Shown piece by piece: positions 1 through 8,248 of a stretch of 64,000 nucleotides of DNA; position 1 is the first letter of the stretch; the number at the start of each line of letters is the position of its first letter. The translations under genes were made by a program, and so were the position numbers. Origin of the DNA: Cyclobacterium marinum DSM 745 (GTDB taxonomy: Bacteria; Bacteroidota; Bacteroidia; Cytophagales; Cyclobacteriaceae). The stretch is taken from NCBI RefSeq assembly GCF_000222485.1, contig NC_015914.1, forward strand, positions 124,001-188,000, in the 5' to 3' direction. The notes beneath the pieces were generated by a model, which saw only the letters and a list, made by a program, of their open reading frames with translations, made no database searches and was not told where the DNA came from.

Positions 1-275
1 CCCTTTCTGGACTGGTACGTAACAAGCTTGGCTTTGACCCCATGAATGGAGATGTGTTCATTTTTATTGGCAAGCGAGGCAACCAAATCCGACTTTTGCA
101 ATGGGACAAAGATGGTTTTGCCTTATATATCAAAAAGTTGGAACGAGGCACTTTTGAACGTCCTATTCTCATCGGAACAGCCATTACGAGTACTCAACTC
201 AGCTTCCTCTTACAGGGGGTAAGGCTAGAATCGGTACGCTACAGAACCCGATACACACCCTTAAAAAGGGCGTGA
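1..275 (+). CDS. tnpB: IS66 accessory protein TnpB (5' truncated by window)
   Basis: IS66 Orf2/TnpB-like protein, needed together with TnpA and TnpC for transposition in IS66 elements; its biochemical role is not settled. The frame is already open at base 3 and the conserved core is visible: GLVRNKLGFDP, GDVFIF and IRLLQWD, then a GF-LY-KKLERGTFE stretch. An internal ATG at 42 is not the start, because conserved family sequence continues upstream of it. About 90 C-terminal residues are present out of a usual length near 115. tnpC begins 75 bp downstream, the usual order. Confidence 0.85.
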   Translation, partial: LSGLVRNKLGFDPMNGDVFIFIGKRGNQIRLLQWDKDGFALYIKKLERGTFERPILIGTAITSTQLSFLLQGVRLESVRYRTRYTPLKRA

Positions 276-350
276 AAATAAACAGGTGAATTAAGTAAAA
301 AAGTGCCTTAAAACTACTTCAAACCTATTTTTTATGCTTATTTTTATGTC

Positions 351-1871
351 ATGGAAAATGAGACAATCGACTACAAAAAGCTATATGAGCAAGAGCTCCA
401 AGCCCATCAGGAGTCATTGTTGACCATCTCCGAAAAGGAAAGTGCAATAGCAGACCTACAGCATGAACTTGAAAAGTTCAGGGGGTATATTTTTGGCACC
501 AAGAGTGAAAAGAGAACCGCTAATGTGGGACTAAATCAGATGGGGCTTTTCGAGCTAGGCACTACCCAAGCTGTACAAGAGGAGCTTTCCGAGTCAGTAC
601 CTACCACAGAGCAAAAAACCACTCCAAAGAAAAGAGCCAAGGGCACCTCTCGTATGAGCCTTCCCGAAGAGCTCAGAAGGGAAGAAGTGGTGATAGAGCC
701 AAAAGAATCCACTGAAGGTTGTGTACAGATAGGTCAGGAAGTAACCGAAGTATTGGAAGTAGTTCCGGCATCTTTTTATGTGAAACGCTACGTGCGTCCA
801 AAATACGCGAGACCGAACGGTGAAGGCATCCTCATTGGTACATTACCAGATAGAGTAATAGAAAAAGGAATACCTTCAGAATCAGTGATTGCTCAACTCA
901 TCGTAGACAAATATGTCTACGGAATGCCGCTTCACAGGCAGCTGGATAAATACAGCAAGATGGGCGTCAGAATCCCTGCTTCGAGTGCCTCTGACTGGGT
1001 AATCAAGGGCTGGGAACAGCTCAAGCCACTCTCCGATCTACTCAGTATGGTAGTCCTAAGTCAAAAATACCTTCAGGTAGACGAAACGCCTATAAAAGTG
1101 TTAGATAGAGATCACAAAAAAGGTATTCATCAGGGGTTCATGTGGCTTTATCATGCGCCAGTAGATAGACTAGTACTCTTTGATTACAGAAAAGGGAGGG
1201 ATCGATCGGGTCCTAAAGAAATGCTTGCTGACTTTAAGGGTATCATCCAAACAGATGGCTACAAGGTGTATGATTCCCTTTATGGGAAACATGACACTAT
1301 TCATTTAACGTTTTGTATGGCACATGCCAGACGCAAGTTTGTAGAAGCGCTCAATGACAATGAGGAACAGGCAAACCATGTCCTTGATGAGATGCAACTA
1401 CTCTATAAGCTGGAAGCACAGATGAGAGAAAAGGGGTATGACTATCTACAGAAAACGAAGGAGAGAAAAGAGCATGCCACTCCTGTGCTGGACAGATTAG
1501 GGCAATGGCTGGAAAAGCACCAATACAGCCACAGACCAACAAGTCCAATGGGTAAGGCTATAGAATATACCAGGTCAAGATGGGCAGGACTGAGTGTTTA
1601 TGCACTTCATGGACAAATGGAAATAGACAATAACCTGGTTGAAAATGCCGTTCGTCCACTAGCTATAGGTCGTAAAGCGTATCTATTTGCAGGATCGCAC
1701 AAGGCTGCGGAGATGACAGCAGCCATGTATTCTTTCATGGCCAGCTGCAAAAAGAACAAAATTAATGAGTTTGAATGGCTCAAGGACGTATTAGAAAGAA
1801 TCCAGAGCCACAAGCAAAAAGATCTCTATCAACTACTACCTTCCAATTGGGAGAAACATAAAATCAAGTAG
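351..1871 (+). CDS. tnpC: IS66 family transposase TnpC
   Basis: Full-length 506-residue IS66 DDE transposase. An N-terminal coiled-coil leucine-zipper-like segment (about residues 10-45) is followed by the FGTKSEKR motif, a zinc-finger/linker region with many prolines and lysines, and the catalytic core from about residue 240: QVDETPIKV (first Asp), QTDGYKVYD (second Asp), the CMAHARRKF motif, and DNNLVENAVRPLAIGRK near the C terminus carrying the catalytic Glu. No frameshift or internal stop is seen, so the protein looks intact. Start ATG follows a short gap after tnpB. Confidence 0.95.
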   Translation: MENETIDYKKLYEQELQAHQESLLTISEKESAIADLQHELEKFRGYIFGTKSEKRTANVGLNQMGLFELGTTQAVQEELSESVPTTEQKTTPKKRAKGTSRMSLPEELRREEVVIEPKESTEGCVQIGQEVTEVLEVVPASFYVKRYVRPKYARPNGEGILIGTLPDRVIEKGIPSESVIAQLIVDKYVYGMPLHRQLDKYSKMGVRIPASSASDWVIKGWEQLKPLSDLLSMVVLSQKYLQVDETPIKVLDRDHKKGIHQGFMWLYHAPVDRLVLFDYRKGRDRSGPKEMLADFKGIIQTDGYKVYDSLYGKHDTIHLTFCMAHARRKFVEALNDNEEQANHVLDEMQLLYKLEAQMREKGYDYLQKTKERKEHATPVLDRLGQWLEKHQYSHRPTSPMGKAIEYTRSRWAGLSVYALHGQMEIDNNLVENAVRPLAIGRKAYLFAGSHKAAEMTAAMYSFMASCKKNKINEFEWLKDVLERIQSHKQKDLYQLLPSNWEKHKIK

Positions 1872-1914
1872 CTCCTCAAAGCATAAAATCCAACAACTCC
1901 AAATTAATCTATAT

Positions 1915-1933
1915 GGGTTCCTCGGATGCTTAC
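1915..1933 (-). repeat. IS66 right terminal inverted repeat
   Basis: Read on the minus strand the 19 bp start with GTAAGC, the usual IS66-family terminus. It lies 44 bp after the tnpC stop codon, a normal distance. The matching left repeat is outside the window. Confidence 0.75.
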
Positions 1934-2099
1934 AAAGAATATTCTCGTAATTCCGTTCTTTTCATTGCTTTGAATGGCATCCTTAGATGACCAAGTTCAA
2001 TTAGAAATTCACCCGCTGATTATTTTACTTGGTATAAATTGGCAAAAAATAAGTAACGTTAAATTTCTCTATGCCTTAGAATTTCTAGATAGCCCTGAC

Positions 2100-3290
2100 T
2101 CAGTTTTCCTTCCCATTAAACGGGTTAAATTTCCTACTCCCTACGTCCATTCCTATGGCCCTGCAGACGGTCTTGTCTCCATACTTGCCATTGAGTCGAT
2201 CCAAGGCCTGGTACAAAGAGATTTGTTCTTCGGTATCTTCAAACAGGTTGATCTGATAATGCCCATGCACCAGTCCGCTAAAGCGAACACCGATCAACCG
2301 AATCAGCAGACGGCGTTGGTACAATTGCTGAAAAAGTGCTTTAACCAGGGGAAGAAGCACATGATCTGCCGAAGTATAAAATACCCGTCGCTGCACCGTA
2401 TGGGTATCAAAATCAGAATACCGAATCTTTACGGATACGGTAGAGGTCAGCTTTTGCTGTTGCCTCAGCTTACTTGCCAGCTGTTCTGTCATGGCCGTAA
2501 GTGTGGCTTCCAGCAGGCCTACATCAATGGTATCTTGCTCGAAGGTGTTTTCTGTAGAAATGGATTTGGCTTCCGAATAAGGCGTAATGGGCGAGCGGTC
2601 GATACCATTGGCCTTTTCCCAAATCATCAGTCCATTTTTACCAAAGGCAGCTTCCAACAATTCCGCAGGCATAGTCTGCAGGGTGTGGATTTTCTTTACC
2701 CCCATATTGTATAGGGTATGGGAAGTTTTCTTCCCTATCATGGGAATCTTTCTCACAGATAATGGCGCCAAAAAAGGTTTTTCTTCTCCATAAGGCACCT
2801 GTTTCTCATTATTGGGCTTGGCTTCTCCCGTGGCCACTTTGGATACGGTTTTATTTTGTGAGAGCCCTAAAGAAATGGGCAAACCACTTTCTTTGATAAT
2901 CTTTTGTCGCAGCTCCTGCGCCATCTTATAACAGCCAAAAAACCGGTCCATGCCCGTATAATCCACATAAAACTCATCTATAGATGATTTTTCAAAAAGC
3001 GGCACACTCTCACGGACAATGTCAGTGATCTCACTAGACTTCTGGCTGTATTTAGCAAAATCACCTCTTATCTGCAAAGCCTCCGGACAAAGCTGCCTGG
3101 CCGTACGCATGGGCATGGCAGAATGAACACCAAATTTCCGGGCCTCATAGCTGCAAGAAGCCACCACTCCCCTGTCTCCGGACCCTCCGATCAGGATAGG
3201 CTTGCCCATAAGCCGGCTGTCATACAGGCGCTCAACGGACACGAAAAAACTGTCCAAATCCATGTGTACAATGTTCCGTCTTTCTGCCAT
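2100..3290 (-). CDS. dinB: DNA polymerase IV (Y-family translesion polymerase)
   Basis: Error-prone Y-family polymerase that extends primers past damaged template. The 396-residue protein starts with MAERRNIVHMDLDSFFVSVE, the palm motif with the first metal-binding Asp, and has SSIDEFYVDYTG near residue 100, carrying the second acidic pair. Helix-hairpin-helix segments (KIPMIGKKT and a following GVKKIHTL) and a little-finger domain follow. Length is normal for DinB. It is divergent from an S24-type repressor gene, and two tandem palindromes lie between them, so co-control by that repressor in a DNA-damage response is likely. I see no C-terminal clamp-binding motif that I would trust. Confidence 0.93.
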   Translation of the reverse strand: MAERRNIVHMDLDSFFVSVERLYDSRLMGKPILIGGSGDRGVVASCSYEARKFGVHSAMPMRTARQLCPEALQIRGDFAKYSQKSSEITDIVRESVPLFEKSSIDEFYVDYTGMDRFFGCYKMAQELRQKIIKESGLPISLGLSQNKTVSKVATGEAKPNNEKQVPYGEEKPFLAPLSVRKIPMIGKKTSHTLYNMGVKKIHTLQTMPAELLEAAFGKNGLMIWEKANGIDRSPITPYSEAKSISTENTFEQDTIDVGLLEATLTAMTEQLASKLRQQQKLTSTVSVKIRYSDFDTHTVQRRVFYTSADHVLLPLVKALFQQLYQRRLLIRLIGVRFSGLVHGHYQINLFEDTEEQISLYQALDRLNGKYGDKTVCRAIGMDVGSRKFNPFNGKEN

Positions 3291-3347
3291 TACCTTCCTC
3301 TCCTACTATGATTTACAATCTGTTTTGTTAATTTTATTGACATTTTA

Positions 3348-3385
3348 TTGTTTATAATTTAAACAATTGTTTTATATTTAAACCA
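3348..3385. promoter_or_regulatory. Two adjacent 19-bp palindromic operator candidates
   Basis: Site 1 (3348-3366) is a perfect inverted repeat, TTGTTTA-N5-TAAACAA. Site 2 (3367-3385) abuts it directly and is an imperfect copy, TTGTTTT-N5-TAAACCA. A weaker dyad, TGTTAAT-N3-ATTGACA, lies at 3326-3342. All three sit between dinB and the S24 repressor. The 19-bp period puts the two sites nearly two helical turns apart, on the same DNA face. I infer that they are binding sites for the adjacent HTH repressor controlling both genes; binding itself is not shown by sequence. Confidence 0.6.
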
Positions 3386-3409
3386 TTGATTTCATTAAAA
3401 AATTTGACC

Positions 3410-4105
3410 ATGTACCTCCACAGCAATATCAAATTACTGCGCAAAAGAAAAGGAATCACACAGTCCATAATGTCTGAGTCACTGAACATCAGCAGGTCCA
3501 AGCTTGCCGGCTATGAACTAAGTATCAGCCCTCCGCTGGATACATTGGTGAAGATTTGTGAATACCTGGAGGTATCGGTAGATCTGATCTTGAAGGAAAA
3601 CCTGGAAAAATATCCTGCACACAAGCTCAGGGAGGTGTTGGAAACCAGTCGCTACCTCAAAGGCCGAGATTTACGCATACTCACCACCACGGTGGATGCC
3701 CAAGGTCGTGAATTAATAGAAGTGGTTTCTCAGAAAGCAAAAGCCAGTTATCTGGCAGGATTTTCAGACCCGGACTTTATTGGGGATTTGCCTCGGTTTC
3801 ACCTCCCCTTTCTCCCACAGGACAAAAAATACAGGGTTTTTCAGGTAGACGGAGACTCTATGGAACCGATCCCTGACGGGGCATGGATCATTTGTGAATA
3901 CATAGACGACTGGACTGGCATTCGCGATGGTGATAAATACGTTATTGTCACCGAGCAGGATGGGGTTACGTTCAAGCTGACTTACAACCAATTAAGCAAT
4001 AAAAAACAGCTTTTACTCTGTTCAAGCAACCCCTTATATCCCCCTTTTGAAGTAAAAGCAGAGGCAGTAAGGGAAGTATGGAAATACCGGATGATGATGG
4101 TATAA
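3410..4105 (+). CDS. HTH/S24 LexA-like self-cleaving repressor
   Basis: Transcriptional repressor with an N-terminal Cro/C1-type HTH (about residues 5-65: IKLLRKRKGITQ, then SRSKLAGYE) and a C-terminal S24 peptidase domain. The catalytic Ser is in GDSMEP (Ser150) and the Lys in VTFKL (Lys189). An Ala116-Gly117 bond in SYLAGFSD lies 34 residues before the Ser; LexA has Ala84-Gly85, Ser119 and Lys156, so the geometry matches an autocleavable repressor. I chose ATG 3410 over a TTG at 3386, because the extra eight residues would come from DNA right behind the operator and the HTH starts immediately after this ATG. It is divergent from dinB, which supports an SOS-like role. Confidence 0.85.
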   Translation: MYLHSNIKLLRKRKGITQSIMSESLNISRSKLAGYELSISPPLDTLVKICEYLEVSVDLILKENLEKYPAHKLREVLETSRYLKGRDLRILTTTVDAQGRELIEVVSQKAKASYLAGFSDPDFIGDLPRFHLPFLPQDKKYRVFQVDGDSMEPIPDGAWIICEYIDDWTGIRDGDKYVIVTEQDGVTFKLTYNQLSNKKQLLLCSSNPLYPPFEVKAEAVREVWKYRMMMV

Positions 4106-4511
4106 GTATCTCAAATAAATTGGTAAAAGCAGAAATTAAAGTTACCTTTAGTCCAGTAGACAATCACCATCCGTATAATTTACAGCAACATTTTACGCTG
4201 TTACCTGTTAATAACATACAACCTTCTAAATCCCCATGAATAGGGCAGGCAGAAGGTCGATTGCAATTATTTTTATTTTGAAATGCATGAAGCCACAGGG
4301 CTTTCCCTACCCTTTTCAATGGGCTCTGACAATGCTCAAGAGAAAAGCTGATCGCATGAAGGAAAGCTAAAACTCAGAGGCGGAGTTGCAAATTGACAAA
4401 TGCCTATTCCAGGCTAAAGGATTGAATAATAGTATATTTCATTGAAGCGTCAGCAGTAATACTGAATTAGTAGCATTTAAACCTTTTGTTGGTTTTAAAA
4501 TCGTAGAGGAC
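4106..4511. other. Intergenic region, 406 bp
   Basis: No convincing gene. One nested dyad is visible at 4221-4257 (ACCTTCT paired with AGAAGGT, with an inner CCC/GGG pair) but it has no T-tract, so I do not call it a terminator. The remainder presumably holds the promoter of the downstream ogt gene, which I could not pinpoint. Confidence 0.5.
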
Positions 4512-4997
4512 ATGAAAGAAACAGTAGTCATTACGTCGCCCTTAGGAAATATCAGACTTGTCGCTGCAGATGGTTTTTTGCTGTCCTGTAGCTTTACGGA
4601 AGAGCCTGTAACAGAAAAGATAAATAACCTGTTTTTTCTAGACATCATCAGTCAATTGAATCGTTATTTCGATGGAGACCTCAGGGTTTTCGATATTCCG
4701 GTAGCCATTGGAGGCAGCACATTCCAGAAAAAAGTATGGATGGAAGTAAATAAGATCCCTTTTGGACAGACGGCTTCTTACCAGGAGATTGCCAATGCCC
4801 TTTCTAAACCTACTGCTGCCCGTGCTGTAGGTGCCGCCAATGGCACCAATCCACTATTAATTGTTATCCCTTGTCACAGGATCATTGCCAGTACAGGAGA
4901 GTTGACCGGCTATGCAGGAGGTCTGTGGAGAAAGCTTAAGCTGCTACAAATGGAAGCCATAGACCAGCCTGGTCAGCAGTATAATTTGGGCTTTTAA
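4512..4997 (+). CDS. ogt: Methylated-DNA--protein-cysteine methyltransferase
   Basis: Suicide repair protein that transfers alkyl groups from O6-alkylguanine or O4-alkylthymine to its own cysteine. The 161-residue protein has the acceptor motif IPCHRII with Cys121, preceded by the DNA-binding helix PFGQTASYQEIA and the conserved AVGAANGTNPLLIV stretch. Length is normal for the Ogt/MGMT group without an Ada N-terminal domain. It follows the dinB/repressor pair and is followed 50 bp later by an acetyltransferase, so the area is a small DNA repair and stress neighbourhood. Confidence 0.93.
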   Translation: MKETVVITSPLGNIRLVAADGFLLSCSFTEEPVTEKINNLFFLDIISQLNRYFDGDLRVFDIPVAIGGSTFQKKVWMEVNKIPFGQTASYQEIANALSKPTAARAVGAANGTNPLLIVIPCHRIIASTGELTGYAGGLWRKLKLLQMEAIDQPGQQYNLGF

Positions 4998-5047
4998 TTT
5001 TCCGGTCAAACGCTTTCTTCTTTTTATCAACATCCCTATTTTTAAAG

Positions 5048-5509
5048 ATGGAAAAGACAAAAATTCATCTTTACACACCTCAATTGGCTTGTTATTTTCT
5101 CTCCATCAATCAGGCGTGGATAGAAAAGTATTTTACCATGGAAGCTTTTGACATTGCCCAACTGCAAAAACCTCAGGAAACCATCCGGGATCATGGCGGT
5201 GAAGTATTGTTTGCCGAATGGGACAAGGAAATTGTAGGGACAGTGGCTTTAAAAAAAATAAATGAAGCTCAGTACGAATTAATTAAAATGGGTGTATCGC
5301 CCAAAGCCCAAGGCAAAAACATTGGTTTTCAACTTGGAGAAGCCGCACTGAACTGGGCCAAAGGTCAAGGTGCTACGAAAGTGATCTTGTACAGCAACAG
5401 TCTATTAGCTCCTGCAATAGCCCTTTACCGAAAAATGGGCTTTAAAGAAATCCCCATGGAATGTGGCACCTATGAGCGCTGTGACATTAAAATGGAGTAT
5501 ATTTTTTGA
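5048..5509 (+). CDS. GNAT family N-acetyltransferase
   Basis: Predicted acetyl-CoA-dependent acetyltransferase, 153 residues. The GNAT fold signature is visible: a beta strand EIVGTVALKKI, then ELIKMGVSPKAQGKNIGFQLGEAALNWA with the acetyl-CoA pyrophosphate loop (a variant of Q/R-x-x-G-x-G/A in which the last position is Ile-Gly), and NSLLAPAIALYRKMGFKEI near the C terminus. The substrate cannot be inferred. It is 50 bp downstream of ogt on the same strand and may be co-transcribed. Confidence 0.85.
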   Translation: MEKTKIHLYTPQLACYFLSINQAWIEKYFTMEAFDIAQLQKPQETIRDHGGEVLFAEWDKEIVGTVALKKINEAQYELIKMGVSPKAQGKNIGFQLGEAALNWAKGQGATKVILYSNSLLAPAIALYRKMGFKEIPMECGTYERCDIKMEYIF

Positions 5510-5933
5510 TTTTTTCTTCTGATTTTCAAGGTTTTTAATCAAAAACACTACTCTTTGGCAGCTAAACAAATAAGCAGCCCTTACACCAAAAAGAACTATA
5601 GGAAAGTTGGTTCAAGTCAACTACTGACAAACACTTGAAAAATATAATTGGCATTTGTAAGATTTGCTACTTTTTGGACAACTTATTAGGAAATGAAAAT
5701 TTCAATCTACTCCTTATGTCTTTAGCAATATCTCCATCCCTCCGCACATCCATATTTGACCTGTCGTTAATCAAGCAGGTTAAGTTAAAAAATGAAATAC
5801 ATAAAAAGACGTCAATTGCTTGCGATAAGAAAAATGCTACTGAAATCATTTTAGGATTCACAAATAATGTAATAACTGATATAAAGACTGTAATTATCAA
5901 ATTTGGCTTTCAATTCATTCTAGACATTAGGCT
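5510..5933. other. Intergenic region, 424 bp, no supported gene
   Basis: AT-rich. A TTG-initiated reading frame of 105 codons (5635-5952) runs through it and overlaps the sigma factor start, but it has no recognisable domain and rare starts on both strands, so I treat it as chance. The promoter of the sigma factor gene probably lies here; I could not identify it. Confidence 0.5.
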
Positions 5934-6404
5934 ATGGAAAGGGAATTTCTAAATATAGTAGAAGCGAATCAGGGGATAATCTTTAAAGTCTGTAAACTAT
6001 ACCGAAACAGTAAAGAGGACCAGGAGGACTTGTTCCAAGAAATTGTGCTTCAACTGTGGAGGGCATTCCCAAAGTTTCGAAAGGAATCAAAAGTAAGCAC
6101 ATGGATGTACCGTATTGCATTAAATACCGCTATAGCAATGTTCCGGAAGCACAAAATAGAAATCGAATTCAACGAATATACGCCAAAAGAGATTTACTCA
6201 AATCAGGAAAGTGAACAATCAGAAAATGAAGAAAGGCTGTTTGATGCCATAAGGACATTGAATCAAACTGAAAGGGCCATCATCGCATTATTCTTAGAAG
6301 GCTTTAATTATAAGGAAATTGGCGAAATCACAGGAATAACTGAAAATTACGTTGGTGTGAAAATCAATAGAATAAAGGAAAAACTCAAAATCATCTTAAA
6401 ATAA
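5934..6404 (+). CDS. ECF-type RNA polymerase sigma factor
   Basis: A 156-residue extracytoplasmic-function sigma factor with only regions 2 and 4. Region 2 includes EDLFQEIVLQLWRAFPKFR and STWMYRIALNTAIAMFRK (about residues 28-72); region 4 includes LNQTERAIIALFLEGFNYKEIGEITGITENYVGVKINRIKEKL with its HTH (about residues 105-150). It would direct RNA polymerase to a small regulon. The next gene begins 6 bp downstream and encodes a short N-terminal segment followed by membrane helices, probably a regulator of this sigma factor. Confidence 0.92.
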   Translation: MEREFLNIVEANQGIIFKVCKLYRNSKEDQEDLFQEIVLQLWRAFPKFRKESKVSTWMYRIALNTAIAMFRKHKIEIEFNEYTPKEIYSNQESEQSENEERLFDAIRTLNQTERAIIALFLEGFNYKEIGEITGITENYVGVKINRIKEKLKIILK

Positions 6405-6410
6405 TAAGCT

Positions 6411-6956
6411 ATGGAACTCGATAAATTAAAATCAACCTGGGATCAATCAAGTACTGGAGAAAAAAACCAAAATGAATTATTAATAATGACAAAAGTGGAA
6501 AACCACCCGACGATTAAAAAGATGAAGCTTAAATTTTTTATTGAGGCCCTTCTTTTGATTGTTTTTATGGCCGTTTACTACGATGGTTTTGATGGGGGAA
6601 CTAAACCCTTGTGGGCAAATTTACTTTTGATAGGCGCTACCAGTTTATACATTTTTGTCCGTTTTATTGGATGGATCATTTTAAGAAACCCTATCAATGG
6701 CGACAATTTAAAACAATCACTTCTTAATTTTCAATCGAAATTAAAGCAAATAACTATAGCTATTGTTCTGACTTCCTTTCTTTTTGGCTGTGCGGTGATT
6801 TCCTTTTTCTCTTCGTCTATTTACTTTACAAAAGGAAAATATGCTTCAATTGCCTGTATGCTTCTATCCTTGTTTCTTTTAGTCTATTTATCAAGTAGAA
6901 ATTGGAGCAAAAGAATTAGTAAAATAAAAACCAACCTAAAGGAATTTGATGTTTAA
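6411..6956 (+). CDS. Membrane protein downstream of sigma factor, probable anti-sigma
   Basis: A 181-residue protein with a soluble N-terminal stretch (MELDKLKSTWDQSS..., to about residue 38), followed by about four hydrophobic segments (near 41-60, 70-90, 115-135 and 140-160) and a basic C-terminal tail. I recognise no named domain by sequence alone. The six-base spacing from the sigma gene and the MELDKLKSTWDQ start, common in Bacteroidota proteins coded after ECF sigma factors, suggest a membrane anti-sigma or co-regulated partner. That function is inferred from context. Confidence 0.7.
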   Translation: MELDKLKSTWDQSSTGEKNQNELLIMTKVENHPTIKKMKLKFFIEALLLIVFMAVYYDGFDGGTKPLWANLLLIGATSLYIFVRFIGWIILRNPINGDNLKQSLLNFQSKLKQITIAIVLTSFLFGCAVISFFSSSIYFTKGKYASIACMLLSLFLLVYLSSRNWSKRISKIKTNLKEFDV

Positions 6957-7061
6957 TTAGGTATACTGAACCACTATTGGATACAGATTAATAGATCCTG
7001 GGTTCTATTTCAATTATTTTCTCCACATCATACCTTTCCAATTAATTTGTAATCATTTTTG

Positions 7062-7092
7062 TTTGCACTGCTGAAATTATCTTCTACTTTTG
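7062..7092 (+). promoter_or_regulatory. Bacteroidota-type promoter of tRNA-Leu
   Basis: TTTG at 7062-7065 and TACTTTTG at 7085-7092 are separated by 19 bp. This fits the Bacteroidota primary-sigma consensus (TTTG at -33, TAnnTTTG at -7) exactly. Transcription would start a few bases before the tRNA at 7105. Confidence 0.75.
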
Positions 7093-7104
7093 CACTTCCC
7101 ATCT

Positions 7105-7186
7105 GCGCACGTGGTGGAATTGGTAGACACGCCATCTTGAGGGGGTGGTGCCTTCGGGTGTGGAAGTTCGAATCTTCTCGTGCGCA
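7105..7186 (+). tRNA. tRNA-Leu (anticodon GAG)
   Basis: An 82-nt class II tRNA. Acceptor GCGCACG pairs with CGTGCGC, and discriminator A is at 7186. The anticodon stem CCATC/GGTGG encloses the loop TTGAGGG, giving anticodon GAG (reads CUC/CUU). A long variable arm (TGCCTTCGGGTGT) and a T-arm with TTCGAAT follow. CCA is not encoded; the three bases after the discriminator are CTA. A promoter and a terminator flank it closely, so it is a single-gene transcript. Confidence 0.95.
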
Positions 7187-7188
7187 CT

Positions 7189-7222
7189 AAACCTTTCCTG
7201 AAATTTGGAAAGGTTTTTTTTT
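7189..7222 (+). terminator. Intrinsic terminator of tRNA-Leu
   Basis: A 10-bp stem, AAACCTTTCC with GGAAAGGTTT, encloses an 8-nt loop and runs into a T-tract. It starts two bases after the tRNA. Confidence 0.85.
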
Positions 7223-7276
7223 GATGTCATTTTATTATAAATTTCATTTTTATTCACCTTTTTCAACCCTTCAATC

Positions 7277-8170
7277 ATGTCTTCCCCTAGTATTCATCGT
7301 TTATCTCTTGGCCAAATAGAAGCCCAAATAGCTACCATGGGCGCAGAATGTATTTCGCTCAAAAAAAATGGACTGGAATTCCTATGGCAAGCTAATCCAA
7401 AGGTATGGGGCCGCCATGCCCCTGTATTGTTTCCAATAGTGGGCAAATTAAAAGACAATCAATATTCCCATAACGGCAAAACCTACACCATGGGCCAACA
7501 TGGTTTTGCCAGAGATCGGGATTTTGAATTGATTGAAAAAACCGAACAGGAACTTACCATGGTACTTAAGGCAGACGAACTCAGTAAAAAAGTTTATCCT
7601 TTTGATTTTGAACTTTCCATCAAATATCGTCTTACTGACAATGGTATGCATGTAACCTATAATGTGCGCAATCCATCTGAAAATGAAAACCTGCTTTTTA
7701 GTATTGGGGCACATCCCGGTTTTACCTGCCCTCTGGAAGCTGAAAAGGAATCTTTTTCTGATTACCTAATAGATTTTGGTCAAAAGGAGATTAACAAGCT
7801 TCCCTTGTACACTTTAGATGATGGGCTGATTTCCGCCCAAAGAAAAACTTTAGCTCTAGTTGCCGGAAAAATAGCCTTGGATTATAAGCTGTTTGAAAAG
7901 GATGCATTGATTTTAGATGTAGCCCCCATAACCCATGTAAGCGTTATCAGTCAAAAAACAGGCAAAGGTTTTGCCATGGAATTTTCAGACTTTAAATGGC
8001 TGGGAATATGGACCAAAGAAAAAGGCGCAAAATTCGTTTGCCTGGAACCTTGGAATGGGATTGCCGCTACCACAGATCATGATGGGAGCTTGGAAAATAA
8101 ATTGGGAATCGAAAAATTGTTACCACAAGGCCTTCACACGGCCGAATTTAAGGTGGAACTCATGGGCTAA
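7277..8170 (+). CDS. Aldose 1-epimerase family protein (LacX-like)
   Basis: Galactose-mutarotase-like protein of 297 residues. Visible family motifs: GAECISLKKNGLEFLWQ, WGRHAPVLFPIVGKL, an active-site His in QHGFARDRDFEL, and IGAHPGFTCPL, whose His is equivalent to the second catalytic His; a C-terminal FVCLEPWNGIAA carries the conserved Glu. This LacX-type branch interconverts anomers of sugars or phosphosugars; the exact substrate is unknown. The protein has no signal peptide and is predicted to be cytoplasmic. The ABC-F gene follows 78 bp downstream. Confidence 0.88.
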   Translation: MSSPSIHRLSLGQIEAQIATMGAECISLKKNGLEFLWQANPKVWGRHAPVLFPIVGKLKDNQYSHNGKTYTMGQHGFARDRDFELIEKTEQELTMVLKADELSKKVYPFDFELSIKYRLTDNGMHVTYNVRNPSENENLLFSIGAHPGFTCPLEAEKESFSDYLIDFGQKEINKLPLYTLDDGLISAQRKTLALVAGKIALDYKLFEKDALILDVAPITHVSVISQKTGKGFAMEFSDFKWLGIWTKEKGAKFVCLEPWNGIAATTDHDGSLENKLGIEKLLPQGLHTAEFKVELMG

Positions 8171-8248
8171 AAGAGGAAAAATCGCTACTTTAACGAATTC
8201 CTTTTTCTAATGCTGCCATATACCGCATAGTTTTCTTAATTTTGCGGC

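Larger units (their letters stand above)
1..1933 (+). mobile_element. IS66-family insertion sequence, right part
   Basis: The region carries the end of the IS66 accessory gene tnpB and the complete large transposase tnpC. The right boundary is set by a terminal inverted repeat at 1915-1933; on the minus strand it reads GTAAGCATCCGAGGAACCC, matching the GTAAGC start typical of IS66 ends. The left end and tnpA lie outside the window, so the usual 8-bp target duplication cannot be checked; the candidate right-hand copy is AAAGAATA at 1934-1941. The element sits about 165 bp beyond the 3' end of dinB and does not interrupt a recognisable gene. Confidence 0.85.

Noticed and set aside
1974..2714. 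Plus-strand frame of 246 codons
   Set aside because: It is antisense to dinB, whose protein matches a known family.
4221..4257. Riboswitch or terminator after the repressor gene
   Set aside because: Only one imperfect nested dyad and no T-tract or known ligand-binding motif.
5635..5952. A 105-codon gene before the sigma factor
   Set aside because: TTG start, no recognised domain, overlap with the sigma start, and a competing frame on the other strand.
7105..7186. tRNA-Leu as integration site of a genomic island
   Set aside because: No integrase gene and no repeated 3' tRNA end were found nearby.
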